64,000 nucleotides of DNA from Oscillospiraceae bacterium (GTDB lineage: Bacteria > Bacillota > Clostridia > Oscillospirales > Acutalibacteraceae): assembly GCA_015065765.1 (NCBI GenBank), contig SVPP01000001.1, positions 62,001-126,000 of the forward strand, given 5' to 3'. The notes beneath the pieces were generated by a model that saw only the letters and a program-made list of their open reading frames with translations, searched no databases and was not told the origin of the DNA. Below, in pieces: positions 1-7,864 of this stretch; position 1 is the stretch's first letter; each line of letters begins with the position of its first letter. A program made the translations under genes and the position numbers.

Positions 1-441
1 GGACTTGGAATAAAAAGAGAAACAACAGGTGATATTCTGACGAATGATAACGGTGCTGATTTAATTGTGCTGAAATCTGTGGCAACTTATATAATGAGTG
101 AGCTTAAATCTGTGGGCAGAGCTACTGTATCAGCTAAAGAAACTGATTTTTCTGAAGTGGTAATTTCCTCGGAGAATATCAGGGAAGAAACGGTTAACGT
201 GTCTTCGATGCGTCTTGATAATATAATTTCAGCATGCTTCAGACTTTCTCGTTCGGACAGTGCTTCGGCAATTCTGTCGGGTAGTGTGTTCGTTAATTCA
301 TTACAGATTCTGAAGTGTGATAAAAAGGTAAATATCGGTGATAAGATTGTTTTTCGCACAAAGGGTAAGATTGTCCTGAAAGAAATTTCCGGTGTGTCGA
401 AAAAAGGAAGAAATTTTATAAAAATTGATGTTTATGTTTGA
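1..441 (+). CDS. ylmH: YlmH-like S4-domain RNA-binding protein (5' end missing)
   Basis: The reading frame is open from base 1 and continues upstream of the window, so only the C-terminal 146 residues are seen. They begin with the LGIKRE..GDI segment typical of YlmH, and the last 80 residues form an S4 RNA-binding domain (MRLDNII near the start, then the SDSASAILSGSVFVN segment and IGDKI). A GTG at 67 is internal, not the start. YlmH proteins bind RNA and ribosomal subunits and are usually encoded in the ylmEFGH-divIVA cluster of Gram-positive bacteria. Here the next gene of that cluster, a divIVA-like gene, appears only at 5879, after carAB. Identity rests on motif and context and is fairly secure. 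Confidence 0.85.
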   Translation, partial: GLGIKRETTGDILTNDNGADLIVLKSVATYIMSELKSVGRATVSAKETDFSEVVISSENIREETVNVSSMRLDNIISACFRLSRSDSASAILSGSVFVNSLQILKCDKKVNIGDKIVFRTKGKIVLKEISGVSKKGRNFIKIDVYV

Positions 442-448
442 TTTTCTC

Positions 449-478
449 TTGACAAACCATAGTATTATGATATATAAT
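449..478 (+). promoter_or_regulatory. Sigma-A type promoter of the carAB leader
   Basis: A perfect TTGACA (449-454) and a perfect TATAAT (473-478) are separated by 18 bases. Transcription should start near 485, giving about 27 bases of untranslated RNA before the small leader ORF at 512. Confidence 0.8.
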
Positions 479-511
479 TATACGATTTAAATTATAAGAA
501 GGATGTTTGAA

Positions 512-631
512 ATGAAGCAAGTTTTTTCTTACCTTGATTTCACAACTGAACAGTCTCTGGCAAGCCCCGCTCAGTGCGGTCAGTCAGCCTTCTTATCTTT
601 TGAATTCTTGCAGTATCATTTTCTGAAATAG
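512..631 (+). CDS. Putative 39-aa leader peptide upstream of carA
   Basis: An ATG at 512 follows an AGAAGG ribosome binding site (497-502) at good spacing and opens a 39-codon ORF ending in TAG at 629-631. The peptide starts MKQVFSYLDF and has five Gln, six Phe, five Ser and no Arg; it has no recognised domain. The stop codon touches the first of three overlapping hairpins that end in a terminator before carA, so the ORF is placed like the leader peptide of an attenuator. The nine bases containing its Shine-Dalgarno (494-502) are perfectly complementary to 588-596 inside the ORF, so ribosome loading may itself be controlled. E. coli pyrBI also has a leader peptide ahead of a pyrimidine gene, but no homology is claimed. 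It could be a chance ORF. Confidence 0.5.
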   Translation: MKQVFSYLDFTTEQSLASPAQCGQSAFLSFEFLQYHFLK

Positions 632-710
632 GCTATATTTTTTATGATGTTATAGCCAATAATTTTGTTAAAGTATTGGCTGATTATCTTAATAATCAGC
701 CATTTTTTAT
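631..710 (+). promoter_or_regulatory. Attenuator: three overlapping hairpins, the last a terminator
   Basis: Hairpin 1 pairs GGCTATA (631-637) with TATAGCC (651-657). Hairpin 2 pairs GCCAATA (655-661) with TATTGGC (674-680). Hairpin 3 pairs GGCTGATTAT (678-687) with ATAATCAGCC (692-701), with a four-base loop and a following ATTTTTTAT, and is a convincing Rho-independent terminator. Neighbouring hairpins share three bases (655-657 and 678-680), so hairpin 2 competes with both the others. A ribosome sitting on the leader stop at 629-631 would cover the left arm of hairpin 1, favour hairpin 2 and weaken the terminator. I see no recognisable PyrR-binding loop or T-box. Confidence 0.65.
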
Positions 711-752
711 ATTTGCAGTTATTGCAAAAATCTGAGAATGGGAAGTATGTCT

Positions 753-1823
753 ATGAAAAAGGTTTACATCGTCCTCGAAGATGGTCACATCTTTGAAGGT
801 AAATCATTCGGTGCAGAAGGCGAAGCATTGGGTGAACTTGTTTTTACAACCTCAGTTGTAGGTTATGTTGCTGCATTGACTGACCCTCGCTATTATGGTC
901 AGATTATTCTGCAGACTTTTCCGCTTATCGGCAACTACGGTTATATAAGCGCACAGCGTGAAAGTGATAAAGTGTGGGCAAAAGCTTATATTGTCCGCGA
1001 ATGGTGTGAGAATCCCTCAAACTTCAGATGCGAGACAACACTTGATGAATATCTCAAGAGCCAGGGCGTTGTAGGTGTCTATGATGTTGACACAAGAGAG
1101 ATTACACAGCTTATCCGCGAAAAAGGTGTAATGAACGCAAAAATCGTTTCAAGCCTTGATGATATTGACTATGAAGAAATCAAGAATTACAAAATTGTAA
1201 ATGCAGTTGAGGCTGTGTCTGACGGAAAGTCAGAGATGTTTGGTGAAGAAAACAAAGGCATCAATGTTACTGTAGTTGATTTCGGTTATAAAAAGAATGC
1301 AGTGAAATCACTTCTTGAAAAAGGATGCGTTGTAAAAACTGTTCCTGCTACTGCAACGGCTGACGAGATTCTTTCAGGAAATCCTGCTGGTGTGGTTCTT
1401 TCTGATGGTCCCGGTAATCCCTGTGATAATGCATATGCAATCAGTGAGGTTGCAAAGATTATGGGCAAGGCTCCTGTTTTTGGCGTTGGTCTCGGACATC
1501 AGATTCTTGCTCTTGCAAATGGTGCTGAAACAGTTAAACTTAAATTCGGTCACCGCGGTGGAAATCAGCCTGTCAAGAGCCTGAAGACAGGAAAAACTTA
1601 TATTACGAGCCAGAATAACGGCTATACAGTCGATACTGAAAGTGTAAAAAAATGCGGTGGTAAGTTGACATATATCAACGTAAATGACGGCACTTGCGAA
1701 GGTATTGATTATGAAGGTAAAAATGCTTTCTCAGTTCAGTTCCATCCCGAATCAGGTCTGAACGACAGAGATGCAGATAAAATTTTTGAACATGTTATAG
1801 AAATGATGGGAGGTAAAAACTGA
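753..1823 (+). CDS. carA: Carbamoyl-phosphate synthase small chain, catalytic Cys replaced by Gly
   Basis: This is the glutamine amidotransferase subunit of carbamoyl-phosphate synthetase, which normally hydrolyses glutamine and passes ammonia to CarB for pyrimidine and arginine synthesis. The N-terminal CPSase domain (LVFTTSVVGY, YDVDTREITQLIREKG) and the C-terminal class I amidotransferase domain are full length. The nucleophile motif that normally reads GxCLGHQ is GVGLGHQ here, with glycine at residue 246 (codon GGT, 1488-1490). The other triad members, His331 and Glu333 in FHPE, remain. Glutamine hydrolysis should therefore be lost, while the subunit can still pair with CarB. I chose the ATG at 753 because GGGAAG (740-745) lies at suitable spacing; ATGs at 738 and 747 are possible. 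The stop overlaps the carB start by one base. Confidence 0.92.
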   Translation: MKKVYIVLEDGHIFEGKSFGAEGEALGELVFTTSVVGYVAALTDPRYYGQIILQTFPLIGNYGYISAQRESDKVWAKAYIVREWCENPSNFRCETTLDEYLKSQGVVGVYDVDTREITQLIREKGVMNAKIVSSLDDIDYEEIKNYKIVNAVEAVSDGKSEMFGEENKGINVTVVDFGYKKNAVKSLLEKGCVVKTVPATATADEILSGNPAGVVLSDGPGNPCDNAYAISEVAKIMGKAPVFGVGLGHQILALANGAETVKLKFGHRGGNQPVKSLKTGKTYITSQNNGYTVDTESVKKCGGKLTYINVNDGTCEGIDYEGKNAFSVQFHPESGLNDRDADKIFEHVIEMMGGKN

Positions 1824-4800
1824 TGCCACTTAATAAAGATATCAAAAAAGTTCTTGTAATCGGTTCAGGTCCCATCGTTATCGGACAGGCTGCTGAATTT
1901 GACTATGCAGGTGCACAGGCTTGTCGTGTTCTTAAAGATGCAGGTCTTGATGTTGTTCTTGTAAACTCAAACCCTGCTACAATCATGACAGATAAAGCTC
2001 TTGCTGATGAAATTTATCTAGAACCGCTTAATGCTGAAACAATCAAGAGAATTATCGAAAAAGAACGTCCTGATAGCCTTCTTGCTGGTCTTGGCGGACA
2101 GACAGGTCTCACAATTGCAATGCAGCTTAACAAAGAGGGTTACCTCGATAAAATGGGCGTAAAGCTTATCGGTACTAATGCTGAAGCTATTGATAAAGCT
2201 GAAGACCGTCAGCTTTTCCGTGATACAATGGTTAAAATCGGTCAGCCCTGCATTCCTTCTGATATTACAACAACAATGGAAGGCGCAAGAAAGATTGCAT
2301 CTGATATTGGTTATCCCGTAATTATCCGTCCCGCTTTCACTCTTGGCGGTGCAGGCGGCGGTGTTTGCTATACTCCTGAAGACCTTGAAGTTATCGCTTA
2401 CACAGGTCTTACAATGTCTCCCATTTCACAGATTCTTGTTGAAAAATATATCTACGGCTGGAAAGAAATTGAGTTTGAAACAATGCGTGACAGCGCAGGT
2501 AACTGTATTGCAATCTGCAGCATGGAAAACGTTGACCCCGTTGGTGTTCATACAGGTGACAGTATTGTTGTTGCTCCTGCTGTGACTCTTTCAAGCTATG
2601 AGTATGATATGCTCAGAAAAGCATCACTTGATATCATCACTGAGCTTGGTATTGAAGGTGGATGTAACTGCCAGTTTGCTCTCAATCCCGAATCTTTTGA
2701 ATATGCAGTTATTGAAGTTAACCCCAGAGTTTCACGTTCATCTGCTCTTGCAAGTAAAGCAACAGGTTATCCTATCGCTAAGGTTACTTCAAAAATTGCT
2801 CTTGGTTATACACTTGATGAAATACAGAATGATATCACTAAAAAGACATGTGCTTGTTTTGAGCCCACGGTTGACTATCTTGTAGTTAAATTCCCCAAAT
2901 GGCCCTTTGATAAGTTTGTAAATTCAAGCAGAACTCTCGGCACACAGATGAAGGCTACAGGTGAAGTTATGTCAATCGGTACATCATTTGAAATGGCTAT
3001 CATGAAAGCTGTTCGCGGTGCTGAAATTTCAATGGATACTCTCAATACAAAACGTCTTGATGATGTAACTGACATTGAAGCAAAACTTCATGACATGGAT
3101 GATATGAGAATGTTCACAATCTTCAAAGCACTTAAAAATGGCTTCAGTGTGGACAAGATTCATGAAATCACAAGAATTGACGAGTGGTTCCTCTATAAGC
3201 TTAAGAATCTTGCTGACTATGAGCTTATGCTTGAAAGTGGCGAGCTTACAGATGACTACTACGAAAAAGGTAAGAAACTTGGTTACACTGATGCTGCAAT
3301 TGAACGCATCTCAGGTGTAAATGTAATGGAAAGCAAAAAGGCAGTATACAAAATGGTTGACACATGTGCTGCTGAATTCAAAGCTGAAACACCTTATTTC
3401 TATTCAACTTTTGACAATCACTGCGAAAGCCGTGCATTCAAGAGAAGCGGTAAAGATGTAATCATGGTTCTCGGCTCAGGTCCTATCAGAATCGGTCAGG
3501 GTATTGAGTTTGACTATTCATCAGTTCACTGTGTATGGTCACTTAAAGAACTGGGTTATGAAGTTGTAATTATCAACAACAACCCTGAAACTGTTTCAAC
3601 TGACTTTGATACAGCTGACAGACTTTACTTTGAACCTCTGACAGAAGAAGATGTAATGAACGTTATTGAGGTCGAAAAGCCCATCGGCGTTGTTGTTGCG
3701 TTCGGCGGTCAGACTGCTATTAAACTTACAAAATTCCTTGATGAGCAGGGTATACAGATTCTTGGTACTTCTGCAGAAGGTATCGATATTGCTGAAGACA
3801 GAGAAAAGTTTGATGCTCTTCTTGAAAAATTCGGCATCAGACGTCCTCAGGGCAGAACAATCATGAACACTGACGATGCTCTCAAAGCAGCTGAAGAACT
3901 TGAATATCCCGTTCTTCTCAGACCTTCATATGTTATCGGCGGTCAGAATATGCAGATTTGCTACACTCCTGATGACATCAGACAGTACATGCAGATTATT
4001 CTTGAGCAGAAGATTGAAAATCCTGTTCTTGTTGACAAATACATGATGGGTGCCGAACTTGAGGTTGACGTTATTTCTGACGGTAAGGATGTTCTTATTC
4101 CCGGTGTTATGCAGCATATTGAACGTGCAGGTGTTCACAGCGGTGACTCAATTGCAGTTTATCCGCCTTTCAATCTTAATGACAAAATGCTTGAAACACT
4201 TATTGACTGCTCAGAAAAACTTACACTTGAACTTGGCACAAAAGGTCTTGTTAACATTCAGTACCTTATTTACAGAAACGAACTTTATGTTATCGAGGTT
4301 AACCCCAGAGCGTCAAGAACAATTCCTTACATCAGTAAGGTTACAGGTGTTCCCATGGTTGAACTTGCAACCAAAATTATGGTTGGTCAGTCGCTGAAAT
4401 CTCTTGGTTACGGCACAGGACTTTACAAGACTCCTCCTTATTTTGCAGTTAAGGCACCTGTATTCTCATTTGAAAAGCTTTCAGATGTTAACTCATCTCT
4501 TGGTCCTGAAATGAAATCAACAGGTGAAGTTCTTGGTCTTGGTGAAAACCTTGAAGAAGCTCTTTATAAAGCTCTTACAAGTGCAGGCTTCAGACTTCAT
4601 GACTATAGCAAGAAGAGCGGCGGCGTTCTCCTTTCAGTAAGCGATAATGACAAGCCTGAAGTACAGGAACTTGCAAGAAAGTTCAATGATTTCGGTGTTA
4701 AGATTTACGCTACAAAATCAACTGCAGAGCTTATTGAACAGCTCGGAATCAAGGTTCATGTTGTCAAGAAACTTCACGACGATGAAAATGATGAGGTTAT

Positions 4801-5860
4801 GCAGCTTCTTGAAGATGGCAAACTTGATTATGTCATTTACACGGGCGTTGGCAAAAAGAACACAATTGAAGATTATATACGCATCAACAAAAGGGCTATT
4901 CAGCTTTCAATTACGTGTATCACTTCAATGGATACTGCGAATGCTCTTGTTGATACAATCGCAAGCCGTTATAATCTTTACAACACGGAGCTTGTTGATA
5001 TCAACAACATGCGTCTTGAAAAAGAGCCTCTTGATTTCTATAAAATGCAGGGTTGCGGTAATGACTTTATCATTCTCAACAATTTCAAGAATGATATCTC
5101 TTGTCCGGAATCCCTTACAATCAGCCTTGTTGACAGAAACTATGGTATCGGTGCAAACGGCCTTGTTCTTGTTGAAAGATCATCAAAAGCTGATGCAAAA
5201 ATGAGAGTTTTCGGTTCTAACGGTAAGGAATCAGACCTTTATGGTAACTGTATCCACTGTGTTGCTAAATATCTCTACGACAGAGGTATGATTAAAAAGT
5301 CATCCTTCACAATTGAGACTTCACAGGATGTAAGAAAAGTCAAAGTACACATTCTTAACGATGAAGTCCGTTCCGTAACTGTAAACATGGGTAAACCTGA
5401 TTGGAATCCCGAAACAATTCCTGCAGAAACAAAAGAAGTTATTAAAGACTATGCAATTTCATGTGCAGGCAGTGATCTTAAAATCAACAGTTTCTCTCTT
5501 AACAGCCCTCACTGTGTTGTTTTCTGTGATAATGTTGATGTTTTTGATCTGGAAAAAGTAGGCTATGCTCTTGATAATAACGAACTGTTCCCGAAGGGTG
5601 TAAATACAGAGCTCGTTCAGTTTGTTAACAAACGCGAATTGAAGCTGAGAGTGTGGAAAGCTGACTACGGTCTTACTCTTTCAAGTGGTACAGGTGCTTG
5701 TGCAGCGGTTGCAGCAGCAGTTGAAAATGGTCTTTGCAACAAAAACGAAGACATTACTGTAAAAACAAAGGGTGGCGAGCTTATCGTTAACTATACAGAC
5801 GACGGTATTCTTCTTTCAGGTAATGTTTCGATGATTTTCAACGGTACAATCAAGTATTAA
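1823..5860 (+). CDS. carB: Carbamoyl-phosphate synthase large chain fused to a DapF-like domain
   Basis: The 1345-residue protein is about 275 residues longer than ordinary CarB. Residues 1 to about 400 form the first ATP-grasp half (GSGPIVIGQ, IRPAFTLGG, VIEVNPRVSRSSALASK); a linking domain follows; about 545-930 form the second ATP-grasp half (GSGPIRIGQG, LRPSYVIGG, EVNPRASRTIPY); about 930-1060 form the MGS-like allosteric domain. From about 1070 to the end it is a diaminopimelate epimerase fold (YKMQGCGNDFI, GIGANGLVLVE, GVNTELV, SGTGACA). In that domain the first catalytic Cys is Tyr1140 (LYGNCIHC instead of xCGNGxRC) and the second is Ser1288 (LSSGTGACA instead of xCGTGACA); the Glu-Arg pair before it is also missing. 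Epimerase activity is therefore not expected. The synthetase half looks functional. A GGAGG (1810-1814) precedes the ATG. Confidence 0.93.
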   Translation: MPLNKDIKKVLVIGSGPIVIGQAAEFDYAGAQACRVLKDAGLDVVLVNSNPATIMTDKALADEIYLEPLNAETIKRIIEKERPDSLLAGLGGQTGLTIAMQLNKEGYLDKMGVKLIGTNAEAIDKAEDRQLFRDTMVKIGQPCIPSDITTTMEGARKIASDIGYPVIIRPAFTLGGAGGGVCYTPEDLEVIAYTGLTMSPISQILVEKYIYGWKEIEFETMRDSAGNCIAICSMENVDPVGVHTGDSIVVAPAVTLSSYEYDMLRKASLDIITELGIEGGCNCQFALNPESFEYAVIEVNPRVSRSSALASKATGYPIAKVTSKIALGYTLDEIQNDITKKTCACFEPTVDYLVVKFPKWPFDKFVNSSRTLGTQMKATGEVMSIGTSFEMAIMKAVRGAEISMDTLNTKRLDDVTDIEAKLHDMDDMRMFTIFKALKNGFSVDKIHEITRIDEWFLYKLKNLADYELMLESGELTDDYYEKGKKLGYTDAAIERISGVNVMESKKAVYKMVDTCAAEFKAETPYFYSTFDNHCESRAFKRSGKDVIMVLGSGPIRIGQGIEFDYSSVHCVWSLKELGYEVVIINNNPETVSTDFDTADRLYFEPLTEEDVMNVIEVEKPIGVVVAFGGQTAIKLTKFLDEQGIQILGTSAEGIDIAEDREKFDALLEKFGIRRPQGRTIMNTDDALKAAEELEYPVLLRPSYVIGGQNMQICYTPDDIRQYMQIILEQKIENPVLVDKYMMGAELEVDVISDGKDVLIPGVMQHIERAGVHSGDSIAVYPPFNLNDKMLETLIDCSEKLTLELGTKGLVNIQYLIYRNELYVIEVNPRASRTIPYISKVTGVPMVELATKIMVGQSLKSLGYGTGLYKTPPYFAVKAPVFSFEKLSDVNSSLGPEMKSTGEVLGLGENLEEALYKALTSAGFRLHDYSKKSGGVLLSVSDNDKPEVQELARKFNDFGVKIYATKSTAELIEQLGIKVHVVKKLHDDENDEVMQLLEDGKLDYVIYTGVGKKNTIEDYIRINKRAIQLSITCITSMDTANALVDTIASRYNLYNTELVDINNMRLEKEPLDFYKMQGCGNDFIILNNFKNDISCPESLTISLVDRNYGIGANGLVLVERSSKADAKMRVFGSNGKESDLYGNCIHCVAKYLYDRGMIKKSSFTIETSQDVRKVKVHILNDEVRSVTVNMGKPDWNPETIPAETKEVIKDYAISCAGSDLKINSFSLNSPHCVVFCDNVDVFDLEKVGYALDNNELFPKGVNTELVQFVNKRELKLRVWKADYGLTLSSGTGACAAVAAAVENGLCNKNEDITVKTKGGELIVNYTDDGILLSGNVSMIFNGTIKY

Positions 5861-5878
5861 TACACGGAGGGTGTATTT

Positions 5879-6427
5879 ATGGAAGAGAATATTATTTTTA
5901 AAAGTTCAGCATTTGGTTTTGACAAAAAAGAAGTTATTAATTATATTGCTGAATTAAGTGCACAGAACGCTGAAAATGCTGAGGAAAATCAGCGTCTTCG
6001 CAGTGAAAATGCAACACTGTCTGATGAAATACTCAGTGTGCGTTTAGAAAACGGAAAGCTTGTTAATGAAAAAGCTGAACTTTCAAAAACTATTGAAGAG
6101 CTTAATTCAACTATCGCTTCGCTTAACTCACGCATTGAAGAGCTAAATGCCAAAGCCGAAAAAATTGATGATATCGAAGGTGCTGAAGAAAAAATCAACA
6201 AACTTATGATGGATTCACTTCGCTATTCCGAATCATGCATCCAGAATGCCCGCAAGGTTTCAGCATCGATCAATATGTCAACAAAAACAAAGATTGACAA
6301 GGCTAAAGATTCTCTTGATGCTGTTTCAGGTGATTTTAAAAATCTTACCGAACAGATTGAAGTTTCAATTGCAACAATTTCAGATCGTTTAGCCCGACTT
6401 TCAAGCGGCTTTGATGAAGAAAATTAA
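5879..6427 (+). CDS. DivIVA-like coiled-coil protein
   Basis: The protein has 182 residues. A short N-terminal segment (FGFDKKEVINYIAEL, residues 13-27) resembles the DivIVA membrane-binding lead-in, in which an aromatic-Gly-x-Asp stretch precedes an EV..Y/F helix. It is followed by a long heptad coiled coil rich in Glu, Asn and Leu (about 28-95) and a second helical stretch. There is no enzyme domain, signal peptide or membrane helix. It follows carB by 18 bases with a strong CGGAGGG site (5865-5871) and ends before a terminator, so it is probably the last gene of the carAB transcript. YlmH at the window start supports a DivIVA relationship by neighbourhood. The likely role is in polar growth, division or sporulation, but this is inferred. 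Confidence 0.6.
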   Translation: MEENIIFKSSAFGFDKKEVINYIAELSAQNAENAEENQRLRSENATLSDEILSVRLENGKLVNEKAELSKTIEELNSTIASLNSRIEELNAKAEKIDDIEGAEEKINKLMMDSLRYSESCIQNARKVSASINMSTKTKIDKAKDSLDAVSGDFKNLTEQIEVSIATISDRLARLSSGFDEEN

Positions 6428-6436
6428 ATAATTGCT

Positions 6437-6472
6437 AATAACCACTTGCAGAGATGCAGGTGGTTATTTTTT
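6437..6472 (+). terminator. Rho-independent terminator after the carAB operon
   Basis: A 14-bp stem (6437-6450 with 6455-6468, one G-T pair) closes a GAGA tetraloop and runs into a row of about ten T residues. Confidence 0.92.
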
Positions 6473-6538
6473 TTGGACTTGCAACGGACAAATTCACCTT
6501 GAATATAATGTGATATATCGAAAAAGGGGGGATTTGCA

Positions 6539-7228
6539 TTGTTTTCTGAATTGCTCGGAAATTTTCTGAATCAGTTACTTTTTATTACTTTGCATCTTAA
6601 TGTTTCCAGTTCTTTTCCGCCACCACTTTCTGCGAGCGAAGAGAGAGATTGTCTGAAACTGATGAAAGAAGGGGACGTAAAAGCAAAGCAAAAGCTTATT
6701 GAACACAATCTTCGACTTGTGGCACATATAATTAAAAAGTATTATTCTAACTACTGTGATCAGGAGGATTTGATTTCAATCGGAACTATCGGTCTTATCA
6801 AAGGAATAAACTCATTTGATGTGGACAAAGGTGCTCGTCTTGCGACGTATGCTGCACGATGCATTGAGAACGAAATTCTGATGCATTTTCGTGCTGCAAA
6901 GAAAACATCGCATGAAGTGTTTATGTCAGATCCGATTGAGTCCGACAGTGACGGTGATACCCTTACTTTAATGGATGTTATATGCAGCGATGACAATTTA
7001 CTTGATGAAATTGACATGAAAATCAAGTGTGAAAAATTGCATGAGATACTTAAAAATATGAAAAAGGGCAGGGAATATGAAATTCTTGTTCTGCGATATG
7101 GTCTGAGTGGTGAAAAACCACTTACTCAACGTGAAATCGCAAAGAAGATGAAAATTTCTCGCTCATATGTCTCAAGGCTTGAAAAGAAAGGTATTGACTA
7201 CCTGAGAGAACAATTCGGTGTGATTTAA
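6539..7228 (+). CDS. sigK: RNA polymerase sporulation sigma factor SigK (pro-form)
   Basis: This late mother-cell sigma factor directs spore coat and cortex genes. The 229-residue protein starts with a hydrophobic stretch (about residues 1-20) that matches the pro-sequence removed by the SpoIVFB protease in known SigK, then FPPPLSASEE, the region 2 core (KLIEHNLRLVAHIIKKYY, DLISIGTIGLIKGI, RLATYAARCIENEILMHFR) and the region 4 helix-turn-helix (LTQREIAKKMKISRSYVSRLEKK). The start is TTG at 6539, preceded by AAGGGGGG. The gene is unbroken, with no skin-type insertion. A TATAAT lies at 6504-6509, but I see no well-spaced -35; a sporulation-type promoter is possible. The amidase gene follows 12 bases later. 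Confidence 0.93.
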   Translation: MFSELLGNFLNQLLFITLHLNVSSSFPPPLSASEERDCLKLMKEGDVKAKQKLIEHNLRLVAHIIKKYYSNYCDQEDLISIGTIGLIKGINSFDVDKGARLATYAARCIENEILMHFRAAKKTSHEVFMSDPIESDSDGDTLTLMDVICSDDNLLDEIDMKIKCEKLHEILKNMKKGREYEILVLRYGLSGEKPLTQREIAKKMKISRSYVSRLEKKGIDYLREQFGVI

Positions 7229-7240
7229 AGGAGAATAACT

Positions 7241-7783
7241 ATGCCAACTATTTACTTAAGCCCATCAACACAGGAATTCAATCAGTATTTTTCAGGTGGT
7301 AATGAAGAATTGTACATGAATCTACTTGCTGATATTGTACAGCGCGACCTTGAAAGAAACGGAATTGATGTGGTAAGAAATAATCCCAATGAACCACTTG
7401 CGTCAGCCATTGAGGAATCGAATAGGGGAGACTATCCTCTGCATCTTGCGCTCCATTCTAATGCATCACCTGAATTCTTAGCACGCAGACTTCAGGGTTC
7501 GGATATTTATTACTATCCCGGCAGCACAGAAGCAAAAAGATTTGCTGATATTCTTCAACGCAATATAAAGGAAATATATCCCAACCCGAGACTTGTTAAC
7601 GTGAGAGATACAACGGAGCTCGGCGAGCTTCAATTCACGAAAGCACCTGCTGTTTTATTTGAAGTTGCGTATCATGATAACCCAAGTGACGAAATGTGGA
7701 TAAAAGAGAACCTCGAAGAAATCGGGAAGGAAATAGCACGGTCAGTGGCAGAATTCCTCGGTGTCCCTTTTACGGCGGTATAA
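7241..7783 (+). CDS. N-acetylmuramoyl-L-alanine amidase-like protein
   Basis: The 180-residue protein has an Amidase_3-like fold and no signal peptide. It begins IYLSPSTQEFN, a lead-in I associate with a clostridial amidase subgroup, and continues with GGNEELYMNL (a candidate zinc-ligand Glu), LHLALHSNAS (zinc-ligand His as in SIHxN) and VLFEVAYHDN (the C-terminal catalytic Glu region). The first zinc His of classical amidases (GHGG) is not visible. Such enzymes cleave the amide bond between muramic acid and the stem peptide. It lies 12 bases after sigK, so a role in spore peptidoglycan is plausible but inferred. GGAG precedes the ATG. Confidence 0.72.
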   Translation: MPTIYLSPSTQEFNQYFSGGNEELYMNLLADIVQRDLERNGIDVVRNNPNEPLASAIEESNRGDYPLHLALHSNASPEFLARRLQGSDIYYYPGSTEAKRFADILQRNIKEIYPNPRLVNVRDTTELGELQFTKAPAVLFEVAYHDNPSDEMWIKENLEEIGKEIARSVAEFLGVPFTAV

Positions 7784-7796
7784 CCGACGTTTTTTA
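7772..7796 (+). terminator. Terminator overlapping the amidase stop codon
   Basis: ACGGCGGT (7772-7779) pairs with ACCGACGT (7783-7790) with one mismatch around an ATA loop and is followed by five to six T. The stem includes the last codons of the amidase gene. Confidence 0.7.
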
Positions 7797-7800
7797 TTAG

Positions 7801-7829
7801 TTGAAATTATTTTTTGTTTGTGCTATAAT
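7801..7829 (+). promoter_or_regulatory. Sigma-A type promoter of the cyclophilin-to-rpsA operon
   Basis: TTGAAA (7801-7806) and TATAAT (7824-7829) are 17 bases apart, just upstream of the cyclophilin gene and just after a terminator. Confidence 0.85.
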
Positions 7830-7864
7830 GTATCGGATAATATGGAATTTTTGGAGGTTACATT

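Noticed and set aside
551-600. PyrR-binding site in the carA leader
   Set aside because: The GTCTCTGGCAAG stretch slightly recalls PyrR sites, but the conserved loop with AGAGAGGCT is not present.
4647-5204. 185-aa plus-strand ORF inside carB
   Set aside because: It is a shifted frame of the fusion gene, has no ribosome site and encodes Ser/Leu-rich sequence without motifs, while the main frame is clearly coding.
6539-7228. skin-like element in sigK
   Set aside because: The gene is continuous from pro-sequence to region 4.
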